Shown here: piece after piece, positions 35,458-43,608 of the stretch
Layout: each line of letters starts with the position of its first letter
Numbering within the stretch: position 1 is the first letter of the stretch
Source: Mycolicibacterium aichiense
GTDB taxonomy: Bacteria; Actinomycetota; Actinomycetes; Mycobacteriales; Mycobacteriaceae
Length of the DNA: 64,000 nt
Direction of reading: 5' to 3'
Assembly (NCBI RefSeq): GCF_010726245.1
Contig: NZ_AP022561.1
Location: 2,852,001-2,916,000, forward strand
Program-made: the position numbers and the translations under genes
The notes under the pieces: generated by a model
The model's database searches: none
What the model saw: the letters and a program-made list of their open reading frames with translations, nothing else
Told to the model about the DNA's origin: nothing

Positions 35458-36204
35458 GTGATCGTTCTGCTTCCGCCGTCGGAAACCAAATGCAGTGGCG
35501 GGGACGGGCCCCCGCTGCGACTCGACGGTCTGAGCTATCCGGCACTGGGTCCGCTGCGCCGGGACCTGCTCGACGAACTCGTCACGCTGGCCGCCGATCG
35601 CGAGGCGTGCCGGGCGGCGCTGGGGATCTCCCCCGCGCAGGACGCCGAGATCGACCGCAATGCCGCGCTGCTGAGCTCCCCCACGCTGCCCGCCATCGTC
35701 CGCTACACCGGCGTGCTCTACGACGCGCTGGATGTGGAGTCGCTGCGCGGCGCCGCGAAGGCGCGGGCGCACGCTCGGCTGGCGGTGGGATCCGCCTTGT
35801 TCGGAGTGCTGCGTGCCGACGACCCGATTCCGGCCTACCGGCTGTCGGCCGGCTCCAAACTTCCCGGCAGCGCGACGCTCGCGGCCCGGTGGCGTCCGGT
35901 CCTGGAGCCCGTCCTGGCGGAGATGGCCGCCGCCGAGCTGATCGTCGACCTGCGCTCGGGCTCGTACGCCGCGCTGGGCCGGCTGCCCGACGCGGTACGG
36001 GTCGACGTTCTCGCCGAACATCCGGATGGCCGCCGAACCGTCGTCACGCATTTCAACAAGGCGCACAAGGGCCGGTTCGCCAGGGCCCTCGCGACATCGC
36101 GGTCCGAACCCGGCGACGCGGCCGCGGTCGCCGCGGTGGCCCGCCGCGCCGGGATGCATGTCGAGCGGGCAGGCAACGAGCTCACCGTCGTCGTCCCGGC
36201 GTGA
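35458..36204 (+). CDS. yaaA: YaaA-family peroxide stress protein
   Basis: The 248-residue protein matches the YaaA/UPF0246 family: VIVLLPPSETKCSGG at the N-terminus, RYTGVLYDAL, YRLSAGSKLP, DLRSGSYAAL and THFNKAHKGR. YaaA limits DNA and protein damage by lowering free iron during peroxide stress and binds DNA. The GTG start is chosen because it opens the family motif and follows TACCGT by 8 nt; the ATG 32 codons upstream has a poor match. Confidence 0.88.
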   Translation: MIVLLPPSETKCSGGDGPPLRLDGLSYPALGPLRRDLLDELVTLAADREACRAALGISPAQDAEIDRNAALLSSPTLPAIVRYTGVLYDALDVESLRGAAKARAHARLAVGSALFGVLRADDPIPAYRLSAGSKLPGSATLAARWRPVLEPVLAEMAAAELIVDLRSGSYAALGRLPDAVRVDVLAEHPDGRRTVVTHFNKAHKGRFARALATSRSEPGDAAAVAAVARRAGMHVERAGNELTVVVPA

Positions 36205-36380
36205 CCGAATCCGGCCATTCGCCACACCGGTCGAATTGTCGTATGCGGAAAAACTGAGAAAACCGGGGGTGGCCAGTGCAGAAAGCGTTCGCTAGGCTCG
36301 GAACCCGGCATCGGTAGCGCACGCGCGATTTCGTTGCTGACACGTCGTGCAGCAGCGGTGCGATCACGAAGGGTGGGGTA

Positions 36381-37505
36381 ATGCGTCTGGCGCTGTCCCC
36401 TCGATCCGCAAATCAGTACTACACCTTGACCGCCCTGCTGGCCGCCCGTGGCGCACAGACCTACACCTCCCGGGTGATCGCCGGCTGCGTCTTCACGCTG
36501 GGCCTGATCACGTTGTCGACCATCGGCAGCTCGGCGACGCTGCAGTGGCCGTTCAGCCGAGCGCTGCTGATCGTGGTGTCGGCTCTGTGCTTCACATCGA
36601 CGTTCATCTGGTTGCGGCACCGGTGGCCGACTCGTAACGAGTCGGCGTTGCTGGTCGCCGTCGCGGCGGTGTCCATCGCGATCGGATCCATCATTCCGGT
36701 GGTGCCGCTCTACGGACTGCTGGGTGCATCGTCGTTCGCGTTGATCGTCGGATACACGGCGCTCTTTCACGGGCCGCGTTTGTTGGCGACGGTCCTGGCG
36801 ATCGCTCTGGGCACCCTGCTCTACCTGGCGGTACAGATGGCCGGCGACGACCTGCCGCTGACGCTGGCCGGTGTCGCGCTGATCCTGCTGCTGTATGTCT
36901 TCGCGGCGTTCTCCTGCCGGATGGTGGTGTGGCTGACCGGCGCCGAGGACGGCGCCGACGCCGTCGAGCCGCTCACCGGACTGCTCAACCGCGACGCGTT
37001 CTATCTCCAGACGGCCACGCTTCTGGCCTCGCGCAACCGCGGCGACGACCGCTATCTGGTGATCGCGGTCGTCAACATCGACAGCTTCGCGGCGATGGTC
37101 GCCGTCGCAGGCAACCGCGGCGCCAACCGGGCACGGGTGGCCGCGGGTCAGGCTCTGCGTGAGACGGTACGCCGTGACGCGATCCTCGGACATGTCAGCG
37201 AAGCGGAATTCCTTGTCGCCGACTGCTTCACGACGCCCGATTCGTCACCGCTGATCGAGCGGATCCGCGGTGCGGTGGCCTCCTCGCCGGCCGGGATGAC
37301 GGCCAGTATCGGTGTGGTGAGCACCCCGCTTCAGCCACTCGTGGAGCACCCGCCCCACGAGATCCTCGACGAAATCGTGGCGTTGGCCACCACCGCGATG
37401 TACGAGGCACGGCGGGCCGGCGGCAATCAGGCCCGCTATGTGGTGAGCCCGAACCTCAGCATCTCCGATGGCGACAACGACGAGCACGACACCCCGATGC
37501 TCTGA
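36381..37505 (+). CDS. Membrane protein with degenerate GGDEF domain
   Basis: The 374-residue protein has about six transmembrane helices (residues 32-180), then a GGDEF-like domain (about 195-355) with the usual start EPLTGLLNRDAF and VNIDSF. The signature motif at 273-277 reads SEAEF, so diguanylate cyclase activity is not expected; it may bind nucleotide or act as a receptor. It ends three bases before the stop of the convergent NTF2-like gene. Confidence 0.85.
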   Translation: MRLALSPRSANQYYTLTALLAARGAQTYTSRVIAGCVFTLGLITLSTIGSSATLQWPFSRALLIVVSALCFTSTFIWLRHRWPTRNESALLVAVAAVSIAIGSIIPVVPLYGLLGASSFALIVGYTALFHGPRLLATVLAIALGTLLYLAVQMAGDDLPLTLAGVALILLLYVFAAFSCRMVVWLTGAEDGADAVEPLTGLLNRDAFYLQTATLLASRNRGDDRYLVIAVVNIDSFAAMVAVAGNRGANRARVAAGQALRETVRRDAILGHVSEAEFLVADCFTTPDSSPLIERIRGAVASSPAGMTASIGVVSTPLQPLVEHPPHEILDEIVALATTAMYEARRAGGNQARYVVSPNLSISDGDNDEHDTPML

Positions 37506-37508
37506 CCC

Positions 37509-37910
37509 TCAGCGGCTGGCCTGCCGGACGCCGCTGGGCGCGCCCACCGAGTCCGGGTCGACTTCAACGCCGTAGGAGGTGATCGAGGCGATCTCGGCGT
37601 CGGCGAATTCGATGATGTGGCAACTCGACACGATCGTGACGCCATCCTGGCGCCGGTACCGGCCCAGCACCTCGACGACGACGGTGTCGTCCTGTTCCAC
37701 CGTGAGGCACCGGTCCCAGGTGGCCACGGTCGCGGCGAGACCGCCCGCGGTGTCACGGCACGTCGAGGCGACGGCGTCGGCGCCCTCGAGCACCGAGTAG
37801 CCGACGATCGTCCATACGACATCGCGGGCCAGGTGCCCGAGCGCGTCGTCGAATCGGTGCTGGGCGAACGCGCGGGCAATCTCGGCTCGGGTCGATTCAC
37901 CCACGGCCAA
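37509..37910 (-). CDS. NTF2-like/SnoaL-fold protein
   Basis: This 133-residue single-domain protein has the NTF2-like pattern: an N-terminal helix with RAFAQHRFDDALGHLARDVVW and strands carrying VVVEVLGRYRR and IIEFADAEIASI. Such domains are small cone-shaped binding folds that can serve as enzymes or ligand sinks. No substrate can be deduced. It is a single-gene unit. Confidence 0.75.
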   Translation of the reverse strand: MAVGESTRAEIARAFAQHRFDDALGHLARDVVWTIVGYSVLEGADAVASTCRDTAGGLAATVATWDRCLTVEQDDTVVVEVLGRYRRQDGVTIVSSCHIIEFADAEIASITSYGVEVDPDSVGAPSGVRQASR

Positions 37911-37974
37911 CTCCCATCTGATGCTCTTCCGTTGAGGCTAACCCGGCCGGCTCGACGGCGGTAATGTCTGGCCA

Positions 37975-39018
37975 ATGAGTTCCGGTCATGACCACCAGCC
38001 CGCGCGTGATCTGCCTCCCGGCATGGCCGGGCAACTGGATCTGCCCTATGCGGGCCTGGCCTCGTTCGGGCATCGCCCGTTCCTGACCGAGCCGGAGCAG
38101 TTGGACAGCTGGCGCCCGGACGTGGCGATCGTCGGCGCCCCGTTCGATATCGCCACCACCAACCGTCCGGGTGCCCGGTTCGGCCCGCGCGCCATCCGGG
38201 CCACCGCTTACGAACCGGGCACGTATCACATGGATCTCGGGCTGGAGATCTTCGACTGGCTCGAGGTCGTCGACTTCGGTGACGCCCATTGCCCGCATGG
38301 GCTGACCGAGGTGTCGCATGCCAACATCCGCGAGCGGGTGCACACCGTCGCATCGCGGGGCATCGTGCCGGTGGTGCTGGGCGGCGACCACTCGATCACC
38401 TGGCCGTCGGCCACCGCGGTCGCCGACGTGCACGGGTACGGCAATGTCGGGATCGTGCATTTCGATGCCCACGCCGACACCGCTGACATCATCGACGGCA
38501 ACCTGGCCAGCCACGGCACCCCGATGCGACGGCTGATCGAGTCGGGGGCCGTTCCCGGAACGCATTTCGTTCAGGTCGGGTTGCGCGGGTACTGGCCGCC
38601 CCAGGACACCTTCGAATGGATGCAGGAACAGGGCATGACCTGGCACACCATGCAGGAGATCTGGGACCACGGCTTCAAGGAAGTGATGCGGCGCGCCGTC
38701 TCCGAAGCCCTCGACAAGGCCGACAAGCTTTATGTGTCAGTCGATATCGACGTTCTGGATCCCGCCCATGCACCCGGAACCGGCACACCTGAGCCGGGCG
38801 GGATCACCAGTGCCGACCTGCTGCGCATGGTCCGCCAACTCTGTTACGAGCACGACGTCGCCGGCGTCGACGTGGTGGAGGTCGCCCCCGCCTACGACCA
38901 CGCCGAGTTGACCGTCAATGCCGCCCACCGGGTGGTGTTCGAGGCGCTGGCCGGGATGGCGGCCCGCCGCCGCGACGCGGCAAACGCCAAGCCCGGGCCG
39001 CCGTCGCCGCTGGCCTAG
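37975..39018 (+). CDS. speB: Agmatinase/ureohydrolase
   Basis: The 347-residue arginase-family enzyme has all Mn-binding motifs: GGDHS, FDAHADT and SVDIDVLDPAHAPGTGTPEPGG. It should hydrolyse agmatine to putrescine and urea, but close relatives act on guanidinobutyrate, so the substrate is not certain. TAATGT lies 7 nt before the ATG, fitting a leaderless mRNA. The stop shares CTAG with the convergent gene of the CHAT block. Confidence 0.88.
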   Translation: MSSGHDHQPARDLPPGMAGQLDLPYAGLASFGHRPFLTEPEQLDSWRPDVAIVGAPFDIATTNRPGARFGPRAIRATAYEPGTYHMDLGLEIFDWLEVVDFGDAHCPHGLTEVSHANIRERVHTVASRGIVPVVLGGDHSITWPSATAVADVHGYGNVGIVHFDAHADTADIIDGNLASHGTPMRRLIESGAVPGTHFVQVGLRGYWPPQDTFEWMQEQGMTWHTMQEIWDHGFKEVMRRAVSEALDKADKLYVSVDIDVLDPAHAPGTGTPEPGGITSADLLRMVRQLCYEHDVAGVDVVEVAPAYDHAELTVNAAHRVVFEALAGMAARRRDAANAKPGPPSPLA

Positions 39019-40145
39019 TAGTCGGACTCCGCGGCCAGGGTCTCGGCGAGGAACGCGTCGGGCCCCGGTAACGCGAGTCGCCGCCGGGCGAACCGCCGAA
39101 CCCGTTCCCGCGCGTCGGCGGTCTCCGCCACCTCCGCCCCCACGGTGACGGCGGTCGCCGACCAGTCCTGGTCCCACCCGCCGGCGGCGGTCAGCGCAGC
39201 GTTCGACCGATCGAGCAGCGGGATCGTCGCGCGGCCCGATGCGTCGAGTACGCCCACACCGGTGATGTCCCCGCAGCGCAGCGCCACCGGGACACCGGCG
39301 GGTGAGCCGGGTCCGATCACCGCGGTGTGTAGCGTCGCGGTCGCCGCGTCGCCGTCGGCGGCCACCGCCCAGCCCACGGTGTCCTCCGCGGCGTCGAACA
39401 CGCCACCGGGTACCCCCGACCAGGCGATCGACGCCGCCCCGCGGGCGATGAGTCCCGGTGGAGCCGGTCCGGTGTCGCGACCGGCGGCCAGCGCATAGTC
39501 GTCCTGGTGCACCGCCGCCGGCTGCAGCTGGAGGTTGTCGACGGCATCGCTCAGGTCGGCCCAGCCCGGTGCGTCGACACCGATGTCCTCGGCCAGCCGG
39601 ACGGACTTGCGGACCAGCTCGACCACCCGCGGGTCACCGACGAGCAGATGCATCGCGAGGGCTCCGGCGTGCGGGGCCAGCAGCGCACCGATGTCGGCGT
39701 CCAGGCTGTCCTCTCCGACGAAGTCCTCGGCATCGGAGGTCAGCAGCGCGATCTCGGCATCCAGCAGCGCCGGATCGAGGCCGAGGATGCCGTCGCGCAC
39801 ACTGGCAGGCCACCACCGGCGCAGCCAATGCCCAACCGCCAGCCTGCGCAACCCGTCCACCGCGCCGGGCCGCAGCTCGATGCCCGAAAGATCCACTGCG
39901 GCTTCGTGATCCGGCGCAACCGCGGTGGCGGCGGCCAGCGCCTGATGGCCGTCTTCGCCGAGAACCCGCCACAGCCAGTCCGCACGGGCGGCGTCGGTCA
40001 GGGTGATCTGTGCACCGGATGCATCCACGGACTCGTCGACGGTCCAGGCCAGCACCGCGCCGTCGACCTCGAGGACCGCGACCAGCGGCACCGCAGCCAC
40101 CGCGGGCCCGATCCGCCACAATCCCGAGTCGGCTACGAGTCTCAT
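39015..40145 (-). CDS. Unknown protein of CHAT-linked block (gene A)
   Basis: The 376-residue protein is acidic, Ala-rich and contains no motif that I recognise; there is no signal peptide and no transmembrane helix. Its N-terminal region (MRLVADSGLWRIGP... AVLEVDGAVLAW) looks like beta-strands and the middle is helical. The ATG overlaps the stop of the next upstream gene in ATGA, so the two are translationally coupled and may act as a pair. Location beside the CHAT/TPR operon suggests a role in the same process. The longer open frame upstream is a shadow of the neighbouring gene. Confidence 0.65.
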   Translation of the reverse strand: MRLVADSGLWRIGPAVAAVPLVAVLEVDGAVLAWTVDESVDASGAQITLTDAARADWLWRVLGEDGHQALAAATAVAPDHEAAVDLSGIELRPGAVDGLRRLAVGHWLRRWWPASVRDGILGLDPALLDAEIALLTSDAEDFVGEDSLDADIGALLAPHAGALAMHLLVGDPRVVELVRKSVRLAEDIGVDAPGWADLSDAVDNLQLQPAAVHQDDYALAAGRDTGPAPPGLIARGAASIAWSGVPGGVFDAAEDTVGWAVAADGDAATATLHTAVIGPGSPAGVPVALRCGDITGVGVLDASGRATIPLLDRSNAALTAAGGWDQDWSATAVTVGAEVAETADARERVRRFARRRLALPGPDAFLAETLAAESDY

Positions 40146-41461
40146 TGGAGCACCTGCACTTCCAGCATCGCCTTGATCCGCTGCCGGTGGTCGAGGCTCA
40201 CCGAACGGGCGACCCCCTCGAGCAGGGCGCGCAGGTCGTCGACATCGGCACAAGGTTCCTGCCACACGTCGCGGCCATGCAGCCGCGCCCACAGCCGGCT
40301 CAGGTAGGGCTGGGCGAAGCATGCGAGGTCCTCGATGACCCGGAGCTGACGCGGGTGCACCGGATCGGCCCCGGCCAGTACCCGGCGTGCATGCAGTACG
40401 TACGCCTCCTTGCGCAGCCGGGCCTGGATGATCGTCGCCACCTGATAGGTGGTCGCGGCCCGTTCGTCCAGCGGTGCCAGCTGGCCGGCCACCTCGATAC
40501 CCGCCACCAGCGCAGCCTGCTTGTCCTCCCCCAGGAAACCCCATGGGGCACAGGCGCGGTCGACCTCCTCGGCGCACAGCAGCGGCACGTCTGGCAACTC
40601 GTCACGATCCAGCGCGCGGCGCAGCGTGGCCCGCACCCGGTCCACCACGCTGCGGTCCAGCGGGCGGTCACGCTCCGGCCCGCCGGTCAACGGCGGCGGC
40701 GCCAGCGGCAGTGCCGCGGTCAGACCGAGGTCGACCAGCGACCACGGCAATGATGACGGTTGACTGCGAGCGCGGGCGCCGAGGTTGTGCGGCGTTGCGT
40801 CGGCAATCAGCGCCGACCACACCCGTTGGCGCGCAACGGCGCCACGATGCCCCTCGGCTGGACCCAGCACCGTTGTCAGGCCGGCCAGGAACGGTCCGCT
40901 GATGCTGTCGTCGGCGCGAACATCGGCCCAGCTGCGGTGCAATTGGGCCGACAGGCGAGCCATCACCTGCGGTGAGGCGACGTGCGCGTTGAGCACCTCG
41001 ACGGCGGTACGGTCGCGGTCGTCGTGAACGGCACGCAGCGCCGCCGACGCCACGTCGGGCCCATCCCCGCCGGGCGCCCCGTCGGTGACGGCGAGCTCGA
41101 AACACACTGGGAAATAGAGGTCTTGGGCGTTTCCGGTGGTGATTCGAAGACGGCGGCGTTCCTGCTTCATCAACTCGAACCATGCCGCGGCCCACCGCAG
41201 CCGGTCCGCATGGTCGCCGATCACGTCGGCCATCTCAGCCGCCACCTCGGCGTCGACGAACGGTGCGGAGTAGCCGGGATTGCTGCGCAGCCGCAGCACC
41301 AGCGGATCGATGATCCGCTTCACCGTCCTGCGCAGCGGGCCACCGTCGTCACCGCTGAGAACCTCCACGCCGGGGCCGATCATCCGCCACGCACGGTCGA
41401 TCACGGCCCGTCGCGGTTGCGACGTGCCGACACCTGCGACCGTGTCCGAGCCGGCGCTCAT
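40142..41461 (-). CDS. Unknown helical protein of CHAT-linked block (gene B)
   Basis: The 439-residue protein is mainly alpha-helical and has no P-loop, protease or nuclease motif that I can see. Segments such as ERAATTYQVATIIQARLRK and VHPRQLRVIEDLACFAQPYL suggest an all-helical C-terminal domain. The start at MSAGSDTVAG is set by TATTCT 6 nt upstream; the long frame further upstream is an artefact over the opposite-strand gene. It is coupled to gene A downstream. The role is unknown; an adaptor or CHAT target is possible. Confidence 0.65.
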   Translation of the reverse strand: MSAGSDTVAGVGTSQPRRAVIDRAWRMIGPGVEVLSGDDGGPLRRTVKRIIDPLVLRLRSNPGYSAPFVDAEVAAEMADVIGDHADRLRWAAAWFELMKQERRRLRITTGNAQDLYFPVCFELAVTDGAPGGDGPDVASAALRAVHDDRDRTAVEVLNAHVASPQVMARLSAQLHRSWADVRADDSISGPFLAGLTTVLGPAEGHRGAVARQRVWSALIADATPHNLGARARSQPSSLPWSLVDLGLTAALPLAPPPLTGGPERDRPLDRSVVDRVRATLRRALDRDELPDVPLLCAEEVDRACAPWGFLGEDKQAALVAGIEVAGQLAPLDERAATTYQVATIIQARLRKEAYVLHARRVLAGADPVHPRQLRVIEDLACFAQPYLSRLWARLHGRDVWQEPCADVDDLRALLEGVARSVSLDHRQRIKAMLEVQVLQ

Positions 41462-41467
41462 CGGGAC

Positions 41468-41473
41468 AGAATA
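41468..41473 (-). promoter_or_regulatory. Putative -10 box of gene B/gene A operon
   Basis: TATTCT on the minus strand fits TANNNT and is followed by 6 nt and the ATG, so the transcript is likely leaderless. This is the same geometry as the box before the TPR-CHAT operon. Confidence 0.55.
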
Positions 41474-41527
41474 AGGCCAGCGCAAAGTTGGGTTCGGTAG
41501 CCGCCGACGGTCGGCACGCTGCACACC

Positions 41528-42187
41528 ATGTCTGATGCACTCCTGGGCGCCATCGCCGTCGTCTCCGCCATCGCACTCGCCTCGATCATCGTCGCCGCCG
41601 GCCTCTCCGGACAGCCGCCGCGCAGGCGGCGCCCACGCAGCACCCGCTGCCCGCGCTCGATCGGCGTTGGCACCGTGCAGATGGTGGCGGGATCCGACGA
41701 TCCCGTGATCGTGATCGAAGTGGAAAGTGTTGCCGGCCAGCGCTTCACCGGTCGACTGTGCCACGGCGCCGACGACGAGGTGCTCTCTGCGCTGCGCCCC
41801 GGGGTGATCGTGCTGGTGTCCTTCGACCCGGCCAGCCGCAAGCAGCTCTCGCTGGCCGACGACGCGGTCGCAGTCCGGGCCACCGCCGACCACACACTGC
41901 TGCGCCAGGGCGTGCTCACCCATGACCAGCTCGATCTGATCCGGTTCGGCACCCGCTCCTGCGGTGTGGTGACCGGCATGCGGGCCACCGGTCGTCAGCG
42001 CGAGGAGCTCTGTGAGGTCGAACTGGATCTGATCGTCACCCGACGGGGCGGCGGCCAGTTCCCGGCCCGGGAGATCACCCTGGTGCCGCAGACCGCGCTC
42101 GCCAAGGTCTCCCCCGGCAGCATCATCGACACCTACTACCTGCCGGAGGACGAGTCCGCGATCGCGGTGTGCGTGCCCCCTGCCTAA
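41528..42187 (+). CDS. Membrane-anchored protein of CHAT-linked block (gene C)
   Basis: The 219-residue protein has one N-terminal transmembrane helix (about residues 5-26), a very basic patch right after it (PPRRRRPRS) that should stay in the cytoplasm, and a beta-rich soluble domain. It lies on the opposite strand to its neighbours, divergent from gene B by 66 bp and convergent with the CHAT gene. I do not recognise the family. It may anchor the system at the membrane, but this is inference from location only. Confidence 0.65.
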   Translation: MSDALLGAIAVVSAIALASIIVAAGLSGQPPRRRRPRSTRCPRSIGVGTVQMVAGSDDPVIVIEVESVAGQRFTGRLCHGADDEVLSALRPGVIVLVSFDPASRKQLSLADDAVAVRATADHTLLRQGVLTHDQLDLIRFGTRSCGVVTGMRATGRQREELCEVELDLIVTRRGGGQFPAREITLVPQTALAKVSPGSIIDTYYLPEDESAIAVCVPPA

Positions 42188-42249
42188 GCGCTCGGCGCGT
42201 TCATCGACACCGCAGCTGATCACCTCCGCTCTGTCGCGGCCGCCGCCGC

Positions 42250-43608
42250 TCACCGGGCGCCCCCGACCGCGAAGGTGACCACCGCAGCCCAATACAACGG
42301 GCTCGCTCCGGCATCGCCGTCGCGCCACCGGCGCATCTGGGACCGCTGCCAGCGATTCACGCTCGCCACCGCGTCGTCGGTCTCGTGGGCGTCGTCGACG
42401 GCCATCACCACCTCGGCCATCGGATCCTCGGCACGCCCGGTGAACCGGCGATAGCCGGCGGTCGTCGGCAGCGACCACAGCGTGGCAGTCACCAGCTCAC
42501 TGCCGCAGAGAACCATCGCGGCGACCAGCCCGGTCGCTTCGTCGAACTGATAGTCACCGCCGGAACCGCATGCGAGCAGCGCCACCCGTGGAGGCAGCGG
42601 CAGATGCGCGGCCATCAGGTCCGAGGCCAGCAGCGGGCGGTGATCGCCGACCGGCTCGGCCCCGCCCTCCGCCGCGGACGTGCATGCCAGGTGCAGCGCA
42701 GCACGGTCGGCGTACCCGTGCGCACGGTCGGCGGCACTGGCATGACCGACGAACAGCATCCGGCTCGGAGCCCGCTGCAGATGTGCAGCCAGCCAGCTCC
42801 GGTCGGCGTCGCTTCGGCGGAACAACTCCACGGGGGCGCTGACGTCGGGCAGCACCGCGCGGTGCGCGAACAGCTCGCCGAAATGGCGGGACAAAGCGCC
42901 CTCGCTCGACGGCCGGCCCAGCACCGACCCCAGGGCGGAATCGGGCCGCTGGCCCGGTACGCGGGGATCGACCACGAGAAGTGCTGGCGCACCTCGTCTT
43001 TCGTTCCATCGCGCCGGTGTGCGCGGGGCATGCGCGATGTTGGGCGGTACCGCCATGACCACGTCGACCAGCTCCATCAGTCGCACACCCTCGGTGACGG
43101 CATCGATGTCGGCGAGCTGCCACGGAATTCGCGCCGCAGTGGTCCCGGTGAAGGTGACCGCCTCCTTGCGGGCGGCGACCAGTTCCTCGGGACTCGGCCC
43201 GGTCAGCGGGACAGCCATGGCCGCCCACGGGATGCGGGCCAGGCGCGCGCTCGGTGAGACGAACAGGACCGGGCGCGGACCGGCGGCAGATGCCGCGTCC
43301 CGGGTCGCATCGGCGATCAGCTGCCACCCCGGCCCGGAGATCAGCAACACACCGAGGATGTACGCGAGGGTCAACTCGCCGGTCTGCGTGGCGAACGGGC
43401 CGCGGGTCAACGCCCGGTCGAGCGCGTCGGCCAAACTCTCGTCACCGTCGGGATCGGGCAGTGCCGCGCGCAGTTCCTCCAGCGCGGCCAGCACGATCGG
43501 CTCGTGCACCACCCACGTCACCGTGCGCTGCGGTTGGCTGACCACGCGCAGGCTGGCATAGGTCGCCACGCCGACGTCGGCGTAGCGCAGCACCAGGGTC
43601 GTGGTCAT
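42250..43608 (-). CDS. CHAT-domain (caspase-like) cysteine protease
   Basis: The 452-residue protein ends in a CHAT domain (about residues 110-440). The catalytic dyad is visible: H289 in MLFVGHAS and C347 in LLACGSG, with the family motif RIPWAAM at 125-131 and the segment DHRPLLASDL. CHAT proteases in bacteria act in defence or programmed death, for instance by cleaving a partner protein. The ATG overlaps the stop of the TPR-like gene in ATGA, so the two are coupled. No CRISPR genes or gasdermin-like gene was recognised nearby. Confidence 0.88.
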   Translation of the reverse strand: MTTTLVLRYADVGVATYASLRVVSQPQRTVTWVVHEPIVLAALEELRAALPDPDGDESLADALDRALTRGPFATQTGELTLAYILGVLLISGPGWQLIADATRDAASAAGPRPVLFVSPSARLARIPWAAMAVPLTGPSPEELVAARKEAVTFTGTTAARIPWQLADIDAVTEGVRLMELVDVVMAVPPNIAHAPRTPARWNERRGAPALLVVDPRVPGQRPDSALGSVLGRPSSEGALSRHFGELFAHRAVLPDVSAPVELFRRSDADRSWLAAHLQRAPSRMLFVGHASAADRAHGYADRAALHLACTSAAEGGAEPVGDHRPLLASDLMAAHLPLPPRVALLACGSGGDYQFDEATGLVAAMVLCGSELVTATLWSLPTTAGYRRFTGRAEDPMAEVVMAVDDAHETDDAVASVNRWQRSQMRRWRDGDAGASPLYWAAVVTFAVGGAR

